A DNA stretch of 64,000 nucleotides from Porticoccus sp041581635 (GCA_041581635.1 JBFICW010000004.1:26425-90424), one strand, 5' to 3'; counted from the stretch's first letter, positions 42,164 through 51,517 are shown. Notes: a model not told the origin generated them from the letters alone. A program made the numbers and translations.

Positions 42164-43213
42164 ATGATTAACGGTAACGTGGCTGACAGAGATGATGATA
42201 ACCCTGGGAGTGATTCCAATGCGGCATCAGATCCAGCCTCACATCCGTTTGATAGACTAACCCCGGATTTTATTCTGGACGCCATGGAAAGCCTGGGGCA
42301 TATCAGTGATGGGCGGCTATTTCCCCTCAATAGCTACGAAAACCGGGTTTACCAAATCGGTATTGAGGATGAGACGCCGATCATCGGCAAGTTTTATCGC
42401 CCTAACCGGTGGAGCACCGAGCAAATTCTCGAGGAGCACCAATTCTGTTTTGAGTTGGTGGAACAAGAATTGCCAGTGGTTGCACCCATGGTGAACGAAG
42501 CGGGTGAAAGCCTGTTTGAATACCAGGGTTTTCAGTTTTCCCTGTTTCCTCGCAAAGGCGGTCATGGCCCCGAGCTGGATAATCTCGACAACCTTTATTT
42601 GCTGGGCAAACTGCTGGGTCGAATGCATGCCGTGGGCGCTGTGCGGCCCTTCCAGTATCGTCCCACGCTGGATAGCCAGACCTTTGGTCACGATGCCTCA
42701 TCGCTTGTCAGCGACAAGTTTATTCCTCGAGAGCTGAAGGCTTCCTACGATACCTTGGTTCACGATGTTATGCAGGCCGTAGATGAAACCATTGCCAATG
42801 CCGGAACCATAGAACACATACGAGTTCACGGTGATTGCCACTCCGGCAATATTTTGTGGCGGGATGACAATGCGCACTTTGTGGACCTGGATGATGCACG
42901 AATGGCTCCGGCTGTTCAGGATATCTGGATGCTCATGTCGGGCGGGCGCGACCGGCAAACTGCACAGTTATCTGAAATTGTTGATGGTTATAACCAGTTC
43001 TTCGACTTCCACCCCCGTGAGTTACAGTTGGTCGAAGCACTCAGAACATTGAGAATTATTCACTATGCCGCCTGGCTCGCCAAGCGTTGGACGGACCCTG
43101 CATTTCCCATGGCCTTTCCCTGGTTTAATACCATTCGCTATTGGAGTGAGCATATCCTGGAGCTTAGAGAACAGTTTGCCGCGTTAAATGAGCCACCGTT
43201 AGAAGTGATGTAG
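42164..43213 (+). CDS. srkA: Stress response kinase SrkA (YihE)
   Basis: A 349-residue protein kinase-like enzyme of the YihE/RdoA family. The catalytic loop IRVHGDCHSGNILW and the metal-binding VDLDDARMAPAVQDIWMLM match the family; ENRVYQIG and IIGKFYRPNRW form the N-lobe. In E. coli YihE is a Ser/Thr kinase that protects against stress-induced death and acts in the Cpx response. The E. coli gene lies before dsbA; here it follows an MFS gene. The first 30 or so residues are an extra polar stretch, so translation could begin later. Confidence 0.9.
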   Translation: MINGNVADRDDDNPGSDSNAASDPASHPFDRLTPDFILDAMESLGHISDGRLFPLNSYENRVYQIGIEDETPIIGKFYRPNRWSTEQILEEHQFCFELVEQELPVVAPMVNEAGESLFEYQGFQFSLFPRKGGHGPELDNLDNLYLLGKLLGRMHAVGAVRPFQYRPTLDSQTFGHDASSLVSDKFIPRELKASYDTLVHDVMQAVDETIANAGTIEHIRVHGDCHSGNILWRDDNAHFVDLDDARMAPAVQDIWMLMSGGRDRQTAQLSEIVDGYNQFFDFHPRELQLVEALRTLRIIHYAAWLAKRWTDPAFPMAFPWFNTIRYWSEHILELREQFAALNEPPLEVM

Positions 43214-43309
43214 CTTCCGGGGTTAAACTATTATTTGATCTTGGGTAAGCGGCCAAAGTGAGGTAAAAACTCAGGTTTTTAAATAAGTTATTAAGTCTTC
43301 AGGTAAATT

Positions 43310-43669
43310 ATGTGCAGTTGCAAAGAACAGCCAGCGTTAATTGAAATTAGTAATACTTATGCAGATTTTCTGTCCAATTTAAATCAACAAGATGTTGGTC
43401 ATTGGGCACTGCTTATGTCGTGCCAAGAGTGCAATCAGCTCTGGAAAGTAGATGAGAGTGATAACTTTCAACCGTGCTATGCAGTAAAAATACCCAGCCA
43501 GGAAAACTGGGAAGAATTTGATAGCGAAAGCCTTATAAAAGAGAAGATGATAGAAAATCGTGGTGGTCTCACCCAACACTATTGCATGTGGCCAAAATGT
43601 AATTTCAAGAAAGTGAAAGGCAGTACATTGTGCGTTAACCACCTTTGGGAAACAGGATCACGAGCGTAA
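43310..43669 (+). CDS. Small cysteine-rich protein, unknown function
   Basis: A 119-residue protein with six cysteines or more: MCSCKEQ at the start, MSCQECNQLWKVDES, and YCMWPKCNFKKVKGSTLCVNHLW. The last stretch, C-x4-C-x10-C-x2-H, resembles a zinc-binding site. It may be a small zinc protein. AGGTAAATT lies before the ATG. No family recognised. Confidence 0.6.
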   Translation: MCSCKEQPALIEISNTYADFLSNLNQQDVGHWALLMSCQECNQLWKVDESDNFQPCYAVKIPSQENWEEFDSESLIKEKMIENRGGLTQHYCMWPKCNFKKVKGSTLCVNHLWETGSRA

Positions 43670-43816
43670 GATATTTAACAAGCCAATCGTCTCGACTAAC
43701 TTTTTGTTAGGCTTCGGTTCAACACGAGAAAAATAATCTATACTTTTTACGCGATACCAATGTTTAAGTTTAGGGTTTAGACTGGTCTTCTAAGAAAACT
43801 TCTAAAGGAAACTCAA

Positions 43817-44008
43817 ATGGCAACTTATGAATGTGAAAAATGTGGAATGAGTGTTAATGCAACTTGTGGCAAGTGTGATGCCCCGTTGGTTGACGGTAGT
43901 TTAGAGCTTGATGATGGCAGCAAAGTGCAAATTTCGGAATGCCCAAATGGCCATGGAAAAATTAAATCACCCATGTGCTGTGGTGAGGATATGAGTTGTA
44001 GTGTGTGA
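43817..44008 (+). CDS. Small zinc-ribbon-like protein
   Basis: A 63-residue protein: YECEKCGMSVNATCGKCDAPL at the N-terminus and CPNGHGKIKSPMCCGEDMSC at the end, that is at least four Cys pairs. Such short ribbons recall rubredoxin-like or desulforedoxin-like metal proteins. AAAGGAAACTCAA precedes the ATG. A clear terminator follows 7 bases after the stop, so it is a single-gene transcript or the end of one with the preceding cysteine-rich gene. Confidence 0.75.
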   Translation: MATYECEKCGMSVNATCGKCDAPLVDGSLELDDGSKVQISECPNGHGKIKSPMCCGEDMSCSV

Positions 44009-44014
44009 TTTTAT

Positions 44015-44051
44015 AACAAGTCGGACAGATTGCTTGCCCGACTTGTTTTTT
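44015..44051 (+). terminator. Rho-independent terminator
   Basis: AACAAGTCGG, 13 bases, CCGACTTGTT followed by TTTT. It ends the small zinc-ribbon gene and lies 12 bases from the convergent rpiA stop. Confidence 0.9.
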
Positions 44052-44062
44052 CAAGAAAATTC

Positions 44063-44764
44063 TTAATTTTTTGCGTAAATAGTTTCTACGCCGTCCTCAG
44101 TGGCTAGCATCATTACATCAGCTGGTCTTAGGGCAAATAAACCATTCGTCACGACACCGGTAATATTATTGATTGTTTCTTCCAGTTCGCGTGCCGGGCT
44201 GATGGGATACAGGTGGTGAACGTCGATAATTACATTGCCGTTATCGGTTATCACGCCCTGGCGATAAACCGGGTCGCCTCCAAGTTTCACTAATTCTCTC
44301 GCCACATGGCTGCGTGCCATAGGGATGACTTCAACCGGAAGAGGAAAGGTGCCCAGGTGATCCACCCATTTGGAGCCATCGGCAATACACAAAAATTCTT
44401 TGGCTACGGCCGCGGTAATTTTTTCTCGAGTCAACGCTGCGCCACCCCCTTTAATTAATTCCAGATGAGGGTTGGATTCATCGGCACCATCCACATAGAT
44501 CGTGACTTCATCAACAGCGTTCAAGTCGTAGACGGGAATACCGTGTTCTTTCAGCCGGTTTGTCGAGGCCTCTGAGCTGGCGACCGTCCCTGCAATTTTT
44601 GCCTTGTGCTCTGCCAGTAAGTCGATAAAAAAGTTGGCTGTGGAGCCGGTGCCAATGCCGATGATGCTCTTGTCGTCGATCTTGTTCAGTGTGTAATCCA
44701 CGGCAGCTTGGGCTACGGCTTTCTTAAGGGCATTTTGAGCGCTAAGGGTTGTGTCTGAAGTCAT
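44063..44764 (-). CDS. rpiA: Ribose-5-phosphate isomerase A
   Basis: A 233-residue enzyme interconverting ribose 5-phosphate and ribulose 5-phosphate. IGIGTGSTANFFIDLLA, YVDGADESNPHLELIKGGGAAL with the catalytic Asp/Lys and Glu region, and FLCIADGSKWVDHLG are all family marks. Divergent from ilvA, as often found in gammaproteobacteria. Confidence 0.96.
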   Translation of the reverse strand: MTSDTTLSAQNALKKAVAQAAVDYTLNKIDDKSIIGIGTGSTANFFIDLLAEHKAKIAGTVASSEASTNRLKEHGIPVYDLNAVDEVTIYVDGADESNPHLELIKGGGAALTREKITAAVAKEFLCIADGSKWVDHLGTFPLPVEVIPMARSHVARELVKLGGDPVYRQGVITDNGNVIIDVHHLYPISPARELEETINNITGVVTNGLFALRPADVMMLATEDGVETIYAKN

Positions 44765-44918
44765 GGCAGTTAGGTCGTGATCAGATAGTGATTGATTAGA
44801 TGGATTATTATACGGATCAGCGCCTGAAAGGACAGATAATGTGGATGAGTGCTAGCTTTGCCGGTGGTGAAAATTTACTATTACTCTTTAATAGCGAAAT
44901 CAAATAGTTAGAATAAAA

Positions 44919-46430
44919 ATGCCCGAAAATTATGTAAAACGAATTCTCAACGCTCGCATCTATGACCTGGTGGTGGAAACACCTATCGACAAGGCGGCTC
45001 AACTTTCAGAACGTATTGGCAATGAAGTGTTGCTGAAGCGAGAGGATTTGCAGCCGGTGTTTTCATTCAAGTTGCGCGGTGCCTATAACAAGATGTTGAG
45101 CCTCAGCCAGGAGCAGTTGGCCAAGGGTGTTGTTGCGGCATCGGCGGGCAATCACGCACAGGGTTTGGCCTTGTCTGCGCAAAAACTTGGCGTAAAAGCG
45201 ACCATTGTGATGCCCAGTACCACGCCGCAAATTAAAGTAAATGCGGTAAAAGCTCGGGGTGCTAAAGTGGTATTGCGTGGTGATACCTATGACGAGGCAT
45301 CAGACTACGCTCAAAAATTGGTTGTTGAAAAGGGTATGACGTATATCCATCCCTTTGACGACCCCGATGTCATCGCTGGCCAAGGCACCATCGCCATGGA
45401 AATTTTACGGCAGGTTTCCGGCCCGCTGGATGCAGTGTTTATTCCCGTGGGCGGCGGCGGTCTCTGTGCAGGTATGGCTGCCTATATCAAATACGTGCGT
45501 CCTGATATTAAAGTGATCGCCGTAGAGCCGGATGATGCGGCCTGTTTAGATGCGGCACTGAAAGCGGGTCGTAGAGTTAGATTAAAACATGTGGGTATTT
45601 TTGCCGATGGCACCGCGGTAGCTCAGATCGGCAAGGAAACCTTCAAGATACTCAAAAAAACGGTCGATGAAGTGGTGACAGTGTCTGCCGATGAAATCAG
45701 TGCGGCGATTAAGGACATCTTTGATGACACCCGTTCCATTTGTGAAACATCGGGTGCCTTGGGTGTGGCTGGGCTAAAGAAGTATGCAGAGCAAACCGGT
45801 GTCACGGGGAAAACCCTGCTGGCGGTAGACAGTGGTGCCAATATCAATTTTGATAAGTTGCGCTATATCTCCGAGCGCACGGAAATTGGTGAGAAGCGCG
45901 AGGCTATTTTGGCGGTCACTATTCCCGAGCAACCGGGAAGTTTTAAGGCGTTCTGTTCGGCACTTAGCAAGCGCAGCATTACAGAATTTAATTACCGCAT
46001 GGGCGACATCTCTCAAGCGCATATCTTTGTGGGTGTGCAAGTTACATCCGATGAAGATCGAGCGAATTTGGTGGAGGATCTTCAAGGCAAGGGATACCCC
46101 CTGGTTGATATGACGGATAATGAAATCGCCAAATTGCATATTCGGCATATGGTGGGTGGTCGAGCGACTGAAGCGACTGATGAAGCGGTCTATAGTTTTG
46201 AATTCCCTGAACGTCCCGGAGCGCTGATGAGTTTTCTGAATAAGCTGGGTGGCCGCTGGAATATTTCTATGTTCCACTACCGTAACCATGGCGCGGCTTA
46301 TGGCCGGGTTCTGGCCGGGTTGCAGGTGCCCGTTGGCGAAAGGGGTAAGGTCGCTCAGTTCCTAGATGACTTGGGTTATACATGGGCAGAAGAGACTAAC
46401 AATTCAGCCTATCAGGTTTTTTTGAGCTGA
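44919..46430 (+). CDS. ilvA: Threonine ammonia-lyase, biosynthetic
   Basis: A 503-residue PLP enzyme deaminating threonine to 2-oxobutyrate for isoleucine synthesis. The lysine of PFSFKLRGAYNK-type sequence (VFSFKLRGAYNKM), ASAGNHAQGLAL, and the glycine loop PVGGGGLCAGMAAY bind PLP. Two ACT-like regions (AILAVTIPEQPGSFKAFC and SFEFPERPGALMSFLNKLG) form the allosteric domain, which marks the isoleucine-inhibited biosynthetic form, not TdcB. Length as in E. coli IlvA. Confidence 0.95.
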   Translation: MPENYVKRILNARIYDLVVETPIDKAAQLSERIGNEVLLKREDLQPVFSFKLRGAYNKMLSLSQEQLAKGVVAASAGNHAQGLALSAQKLGVKATIVMPSTTPQIKVNAVKARGAKVVLRGDTYDEASDYAQKLVVEKGMTYIHPFDDPDVIAGQGTIAMEILRQVSGPLDAVFIPVGGGGLCAGMAAYIKYVRPDIKVIAVEPDDAACLDAALKAGRRVRLKHVGIFADGTAVAQIGKETFKILKKTVDEVVTVSADEISAAIKDIFDDTRSICETSGALGVAGLKKYAEQTGVTGKTLLAVDSGANINFDKLRYISERTEIGEKREAILAVTIPEQPGSFKAFCSALSKRSITEFNYRMGDISQAHIFVGVQVTSDEDRANLVEDLQGKGYPLVDMTDNEIAKLHIRHMVGGRATEATDEAVYSFEFPERPGALMSFLNKLGGRWNISMFHYRNHGAAYGRVLAGLQVPVGERGKVAQFLDDLGYTWAEETNNSAYQVFLS

Positions 46431-46498
46431 TCTGGTTGCCTGTAGCGATAATAAATTGACGGGGTTGCTGACTGTTGAGTTAGAGATATGTGCGGCTG

Positions 46499-47950
46499 TT
46501 AATGCAGTTTGAGATGGCGGCGCATGAGTTGGTTGATAGCTCGCTGATCGGTTAAAACAGGCATCTGTTCCAGCCCGGGACCTTCCATAAACACCGGTAC
46601 ATTGATACCTGTGTGCATTTCCCACTGGCTGTTAGGCGCTGAGTTAGTCGCGTAATTAACGGCCATGAGTTCTCCGGGTAATGTCTTTAATACGGCATAG
46701 TAGCCCGTTGGATAATTCTCTACTTTTAGTGCATGACTCGAGGTCTGATAGCTTTCGGGTAGGGGGACAATCTGCCCTGCATGCCCATGATCGGCAGTAA
46801 CAATGATCAGGGTGTTGGCCTGTTGAGCTGCGAACTGTCGACCCACAGAGACTGCTTTATCGAAAGCTTGGATTTCACCAATCTGACCACAGGGGTTTCT
46901 CTCGTGCGCCTGCTTATCAATGGATGCACCTTCAACCATCAGAAAAAACCCTGTGTCATTATTGTGAGATAGAGCCTCTATGGCGCGAGTGGTCATTTCT
47001 GCCAATTCAGGCGTGTCTCTGTGGCCGGGGTTTTTCTCACAGCTGAAAGGCTGCGGGAAAATCGCTTTGCCCTGATCGTCAGTTTTGATCAGTTCGGCGC
47101 GTCGATGATGCTCGCCTTGCCATTCAACGGGCAGATGTATTTGGGCAAAAAGTCCCAGTAATTTGGTTTTATTCTGGGTTGTTTGTAATGCTTCCTTTGT
47201 GCTCAGAAGTTGATGACCATGACTCAGGGCTTTGTCCAGAATGGTGGAGTGGTTCGATTCCTTCACTTCCAGGCGTTGACCAAAGAAATCAGTCCCACCA
47301 CCCAGTAACACATCGATATTTGCGGCTGCCAGTTGCTCGGCGATGGATCCGGGGCCACCATTTTTCTTTAAGTCGCGTGCACACTGTTGAGTCTTGCTAA
47401 GGGTGCTGTTGGTGAAATGCATGCCCGAGGTGCTTTGGCAATATCGGTGAGCAGTATGCGTGGCAAAAGCTGCCGGTGTGGCATCGGTTAGGCTTGATGT
47501 AGATACCAGCCCGGTTCGATAGTGTTGGGCCTGGGCGTCTTCAAGGATGGTTCTTTGATCAATATCCTTCTGCGCGCTGGTAGAAATTCGTCCCTTGCTG
47601 GTAAAGAACCCGGTGGCCAGTGTGCTGGCAGTATTGGCACTATCGGCTACGTATCGAAAGTGGCTGGGGTTATCTTCGCGTAGAGTCTTGACCCTGACCG
47701 AACTCCTGACGGGCATTTCCTCCATCGCAAAACTGCCCTCGGAATTGTATAAATAATTGCGTGCCATGGTGATCTGATGTTCGTCCATACCATCACCGAT
47801 AAATAAAATAATATTGGTGGCCAGCGGGGTATCAGTAGGGGCTTGGTGCGGCGCTGCATGAATGGGCGCAGCGGATAGGGTCAGAATGGTGGCGACAAAA
47901 ACAGCAAATATGCTGCGAGCAACCAATGAGGCGTTGGACATTCTTTGCAT
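46499..47950 (-). CDS. Secreted alkaline phosphatase
   Basis: A 483-residue PhoA-superfamily phosphatase. A signal peptide with AxA cleavage (LSAAPIHA) leads it to the periplasm. Metal and nucleophile sites: ILFIGDGMDEHQ with the first Asp, then VADSANTASTLATG holding the phosphorylated Ser; later EGASIDKQAHERNP and VTADHGHAGQI supply further metal ligands. The family hydrolyses phosphate monoesters. ATGs at 47950 and 47941 are both possible. Two cysteine pairs (RYCQ/QQCARD and SCEKN/NPCGQ) may form disulfides. No pho box was searched for with a matrix. Confidence 0.88.
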   Translation of the reverse strand: MQRMSNASLVARSIFAVFVATILTLSAAPIHAAPHQAPTDTPLATNIILFIGDGMDEHQITMARNYLYNSEGSFAMEEMPVRSSVRVKTLREDNPSHFRYVADSANTASTLATGFFTSKGRISTSAQKDIDQRTILEDAQAQHYRTGLVSTSSLTDATPAAFATHTAHRYCQSTSGMHFTNSTLSKTQQCARDLKKNGGPGSIAEQLAAANIDVLLGGGTDFFGQRLEVKESNHSTILDKALSHGHQLLSTKEALQTTQNKTKLLGLFAQIHLPVEWQGEHHRRAELIKTDDQGKAIFPQPFSCEKNPGHRDTPELAEMTTRAIEALSHNNDTGFFLMVEGASIDKQAHERNPCGQIGEIQAFDKAVSVGRQFAAQQANTLIIVTADHGHAGQIVPLPESYQTSSHALKVENYPTGYYAVLKTLPGELMAVNYATNSAPNSQWEMHTGINVPVFMEGPGLEQMPVLTDQRAINQLMRRHLKLH

Positions 47951-47988
47951 CAATGGGTACTCGCAGGTCTAGAGTTTGAGGGCTGTGC

Positions 47989-49413
47989 TTATTCTGTGTC
48001 TACTGTCAGCAGGTCGCCCAGCCGTCTAATTTGGATGGCGTCAATACCGGAACCGGCCAGTGCATCAGAGATAACGACTAATCTATCTTCTGGGGAAAAT
48101 TCCGGGCGATCTATCATGATTTTTGCAGCCGTGGCTAGAGTCTTCTCTGGATCCTCGCTGAAGTTGATGCGGAAGCTCAACACGTTGCGGTTTAGCACCA
48201 GCTGGCGGCGGGTCCGACTGTCATTGGTAAAGGCACAAATAATGGGTGCCTGGGGGTGGCAGTTGGTGACGTAGTTGGCCATCCTACCCCGTCTGGTGGG
48301 AACGATAATTGCCTTGGCGTTAATCGATTCAGCCAGTTTCACTGCTGCGGCCGCAATCTCTTCCTTATCATTTTTCAGTTCCAGATCCTTGGTAAATTGC
48401 AGACCGGGGCTGTGCTCGATGGAGTTAGCAATTCGAGAGAGTATCTCTACGCACTTTACGGGGTGTTTGCCTATGGTCGTCTCGCCAGACAACATAATGG
48501 CATCTGCTTCTTCGTAGACAGCATTGGCCACATCGGTGACTTCCGCCCGAGTCGGTATCGGGTTTTCGATCATGGATTCCAGCATGTGTGTGGCGACAAT
48601 CACGCGCTTGCCTCGCTGGGCGCAGAGGCGAATAATTCTGCGCTGTACCCGAGGTAATTTTTCGATGGCAATTTCTACACCCAGGTCACCACGTGCGACC
48701 ATGACACCGTCGGAGACATCAACAATCTCGCTGATGTTTTTAACACCTTCCTGGTCTTCAATTTTGGAAATAACTTTGATTTTGTCTGCTTTGTCGCCAA
48801 GCAATTCACGCAGTTGGTGAATATCTTCCACGTCTCGTACAAAAGACAGGGCAATAAAGTCCACTTCCTGCTCCATTGAGAACAAGATGTCGCGTTTGTC
48901 TTTTTCGGTGATGGCTGGGAGGTTGACTCGAATACCTGGCAAGTTAACGTGGCGCTTACTTTTTAAAACACCACCATCAATTACCTGACACTGCATGATG
49001 CGGTCTTCTTTGCTGAGAATTTCCAGGTTGATCAGGCCGTTGTCTACGGTGATCATGTCGCCGATCTGCACATCGTGAATCAGGTCTTCGTAATTAATAC
49101 GAATAGAGCTCGCTTCCACGTCATCTTCACCGCGGGCAACCACCGAAATCACATCACCTTTTTTCAGGTTCAGTTCATGGTTAATGTCGCCGGTTCGAAT
49201 TTCTGGGCCCTGAGTATCCATCAGGATTGCTATAGGGTGGGGTTGCTTTTTATTCAGCGTACGTACCGCTTTAATGACTTTGGCGTGTGATTCATGATCG
49301 CCGTGCGACATGTTCAGTCGCACTACGTTCATTCCAGCATTTGCTAGCTTTTCCAGCATCTCAAATGATTCTGTCGCCGGGCCAATTGTGCAGATAATCT
49401 TGGTTTTACGCAT
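47989..49413 (-). CDS. pyk: Pyruvate kinase
   Basis: A 474-residue enzyme of the last glycolytic step. Start KTKIICTIGPATESFEMLEK, MNVVRLNMSHGDHESH, LMDTQGPEIRTGDI, VMVARGDLGVEI and VIVATHMLESMIENPIPTRAE are all in place. It resembles the PykF/PykA group; which of the two cannot be told. Downstream of fau by 18 bases on the same strand, so it may share its transcript. Confidence 0.95.
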   Translation of the reverse strand: MRKTKIICTIGPATESFEMLEKLANAGMNVVRLNMSHGDHESHAKVIKAVRTLNKKQPHPIAILMDTQGPEIRTGDINHELNLKKGDVISVVARGEDDVEASSIRINYEDLIHDVQIGDMITVDNGLINLEILSKEDRIMQCQVIDGGVLKSKRHVNLPGIRVNLPAITEKDKRDILFSMEQEVDFIALSFVRDVEDIHQLRELLGDKADKIKVISKIEDQEGVKNISEIVDVSDGVMVARGDLGVEIAIEKLPRVQRRIIRLCAQRGKRVIVATHMLESMIENPIPTRAEVTDVANAVYEEADAIMLSGETTIGKHPVKCVEILSRIANSIEHSPGLQFTKDLELKNDKEEIAAAAVKLAESINAKAIIVPTRRGRMANYVTNCHPQAPIICAFTNDSRTRRQLVLNRNVLSFRINFSEDPEKTLATAAKIMIDRPEFSPEDRLVVISDALAGSGIDAIQIRRLGDLLTVDTE

Positions 49414-49431
49414 AGTGATGTTCTTAACTGG

Positions 49432-50004
49432 TTAGTGGGCCTGAATAACATTGCGTTCTGTAACAATGGTTTGTAATGGGACGTCCCAAGGTTGATGGAC
49501 AATACTATCAGTTTCCTGGCAACTTTGGGCTAATCCAATCAGGCGAGTAAAGCGCTGTTGTGAAGCTAGGCTGCGATCATAGAATCCACCACCCATACCA
49601 AGTCTATTGCCTCGAGCGTCGAAAGCCACCAATGGCAGTAAAATGAGGTCCAGACCGAGTGGCGGGACAATAAATCCCCCTTTTAGTCGTGGTTCTTTAA
49701 TGCCAAATCGATTCATCGACAGGGCATCTCCATGGCGATACCTGACAAAATAGAGTCGATTTAGCTTCAGTGGGTGTAATACCGGTAGGTAGCACTCTTT
49801 GCCTGCCGCCTCGGCAATCCCCATCGCAAGTTGTGGATCGATCTCGTCGTCGTTGGGGAGATAAAACGCAATGCGTTTGCTGTATCGAAAGGCAGAAAGA
49901 TTTGAGAGTTGTTTGGCGAGACCGTTGCTGGCAGCGATTTGCTGTTGATAGGTTAGCGAACGGCGTCGCTCACGCATCAATTGACGAATGGCTTTGCTGT
50001 CCAT
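49432..50004 (-). CDS. fau: 5-formyltetrahydrofolate cyclo-ligase
   Basis: A 190-residue enzyme converting 5-formyl-THF to 5,10-methenyl-THF with ATP. The start MDSKAIRQLMRERRRSLT and the signature RLGMGGGFYDRSLA are diagnostic. I use the ATG at 50004; the frame continues upstream through the 6S RNA gene and must not be taken as coding. The order zapA-6S RNA-fau is the same as in E. coli (zapA-ssrS-ygfA). Confidence 0.92.
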   Translation of the reverse strand: MDSKAIRQLMRERRRSLTYQQQIAASNGLAKQLSNLSAFRYSKRIAFYLPNDDEIDPQLAMGIAEAAGKECYLPVLHPLKLNRLYFVRYRHGDALSMNRFGIKEPRLKGGFIVPPLGLDLILLPLVAFDARGNRLGMGGGFYDRSLASQQRFTRLIGLAQSCQETDSIVHQPWDVPLQTIVTERNVIQAH

Positions 50005-50037
50005 GGTTGCTTGGGTTGCCTGATTGATTGGATGATT

Positions 50038-50213
50038 TATGTCCCCGGAGATACCGCTGTCAACTTGGCCTTGAACCCAATGGTTCAAGGTGGGGAGTTC
50101 AGCGATACATTAGGCTTTCCGTCGTGCGGACATGCACACCATATCGGCTTGAACCCTCCTGATTACAAATTATCGGCTCGAGGACTTGTCGACTGGCAAG
50201 TACCCCAGGGCAT
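50038..50213 (-). ncRNA. ssrS: 6S RNA
   Basis: Between zapA and fau the minus strand reads ATGCCCTGGGGTACTTGCCA, CGACAAGTCCTCGAGCCGAT, GGTGTGCATGTCCGCACGAC, GGAAAGCCTAATG, CACCTTGAACCATTGGGTTC and ends near CTCCGGGGACAT. These blocks and their order match 6S RNA of Pseudomonas and E. coli; the two ends pair into the closing stem and the middle forms the open bubble that mimics a promoter for sigma-70 polymerase. A TATAAT -10 box sits at 50221-50226. Length about 176 bases. The exact 3' end is estimated. Confidence 0.88.
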
Positions 50214-50220
50214 AACAACC

Positions 50221-50226
50221 ATTATA
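50221..50226 (-). promoter_or_regulatory. -10 box of 6S RNA
   Basis: A perfect TATAAT on the minus strand, seven bases before the predicted 6S RNA 5' end. The matching -35 is weak (CTTTTT region near 50245). Confidence 0.7.
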
Positions 50227-50240
50227 ACTCAGTCTTGAGA

Positions 50241-50549
50241 TTAAAAAGCGACAGATTTTTCGAAACGCTGAAGTGCTTCGGAAACCTTGTTATCCAATTG
50301 TTGGACGGCTTGTTGAGAGGCCCCGTCGGATTCAGCTCGAGTCTCTAACTTAGACAGCTCGTAGGTGAGGTTGAGTGCGGCCATGATGGCAATGCGCTCC
50401 AGTCCTATTACGCCACCACTATTGCGAATAGAGCGAACCCTTTCATCCAGTGATCGAGCGGCTTGAAGTAAAGCGCTGCGTTCCTCTGGAGGACAGCTGA
50501 CTTGATATTCCTTGTCGAGAATCCGGATGTTTACCGTGTCCTGGCTCAT
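50241..50549 (-). CDS. zapA: Cell division protein ZapA
   Basis: A 102-residue protein that cross-links FtsZ filaments. NIRILDKEYQVSCPPEER begins the fold, and AIMAALNLTYELSKLE is the family signature before the C-terminal coiled coil. Starts 4 bases after the upstream TIGR02449 gene. Followed by the 6S RNA promoter. Confidence 0.92.
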   Translation of the reverse strand: MSQDTVNIRILDKEYQVSCPPEERSALLQAARSLDERVRSIRNSGGVIGLERIAIMAALNLTYELSKLETRAESDGASQQAVQQLDNKVSEALQRFEKSVAF

Positions 50550-50553
50550 GGGC

Positions 50554-50772
50554 TTAACCTTCGCTGTTGAGGCCTTTCAGCCTCACAATCATGTGTTCAA
50601 CCCGATTTCGGGCTAGCTCATTTTTTTCCAAGAGTTTACTGCGCTCCTTGAGCAGGCTGGATTCCCGGTCGCGGAGTGATTCGTTCTCTTTTTGTAATCG
50701 AGCGCAAATATTGATCAGACGGTCAATTTTCTGCTCTAGATGTAGCAAATCATCAGACATTAGGGTAGCCAA
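50554..50772 (-). CDS. TIGR02449 family coiled-coil protein
   Basis: A 72-residue, almost wholly helical protein with heptad pattern (LHLEQKIDRLINICARLQKE, ERSKLLEKNELARNRVEHMI). This short family is always next to zapA in Pseudomonas-type genomes and may take part in division, as ZapB does; that is inference. The TTG at 50772 follows AAGGA by 6 bases and is preferred; the ATG at 50760 has no clear ribosome site. Confidence 0.82.
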   Translation of the reverse strand: MATLMSDDLLHLEQKIDRLINICARLQKENESLRDRESSLLKERSKLLEKNELARNRVEHMIVRLKGLNSEG

Positions 50773-50962
50773 TTGTAATCCTTCTGCTCAACTATATGGC
50801 GCGGCTACAAATCGGTCAACAACCTTGAGGCCGTTTCGAGGAAAAGAAGCTAGCTTCTTGGCTAGATGGGATTTTCCTTTCAGCGAATTGATCTGGCGTG
50901 ATTGGTGTGATGAAGGGTGATAGGATGGCCTTTTCTGCTGGATTGTAGAAACAGTGATAAGT

Positions 50963-51517
50963 ATGAATTTTAATGAAATTGCCAACGCTTTCGTGCGTGC
51001 TAATTTAATGGGCAGCCCCGCGGAAATGCATGGTGTTCTCTGCGGCAGAATCAGTGGTGGTCAGAAACTATCCGACGAGGAGTTGTTGACTGTCATTGCC
51101 GAATTGCTCGAAGTGGATCAAGAGCGAATAGAGGATTTGGGTGATACTTTGCCCGAGTTGTACCAGTTTACCCTTGGTCAGATATGCAGTGCTGGCTTTG
51201 AGTTTCACCCGTTGTTGCCCGATGATGAATTTCCTCTTAATCAGAGACTTGCTTCGTTGGGTGAGTGGTGCCAGGGGTTCCTTTTTGGTTTGGGGAATTC
51301 AGGGCTGTCAGTTAAGACTGAACTTACGGGGGATATAGCCGACGCTCTCAGTGATCTGGCATCTATTTCCCAGGTTGATAGCCTGGAGGAAGAAGATGGG
51401 GAGGAGGAGGATGAGGTCAGCTATGCTGAGTTGGTGGAATATGTCCGAGTGGCCGTCCTGCTCATTTATTCAGAGCTGAATTCAGTTGAAGAGCAAGGCT
51501 CCCGGACGCTTCACTAG
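50963..51517 (+). CDS. ygfB: UPF0149 family protein YgfB
   Basis: A 184-residue helical protein: MNFNEIANAFVRANLMGSPAEMHGVLCG and LGEWCQGFLFGLG are family marks, with an acidic run EEEDGEEEDEVSYAELVEYVR before the last helix. In Pseudomonas aeruginosa YgfB has been linked to control of AmpDh3 and beta-lactam resistance. The gene opens the ygfB-pepP-ubiH-ubiI run, as in many gammaproteobacteria. Confidence 0.88.
   Translation: MNFNEIANAFVRANLMGSPAEMHGVLCGRISGGQKLSDEELLTVIAELLEVDQERIEDLGDTLPELYQFTLGQICSAGFEFHPLLPDDEFPLNQRLASLGEWCQGFLFGLGNSGLSVKTELTGDIADALSDLASISQVDSLEEEDGEEEDEVSYAELVEYVRVAVLLIYSELNSVEEQGSRTLH

Noticed and set aside
50005..50088. N-terminal extension of fau
   Set aside because: This stretch is the 3' end of 6S RNA; the cyclo-ligase family starts at the ATG at 50004.
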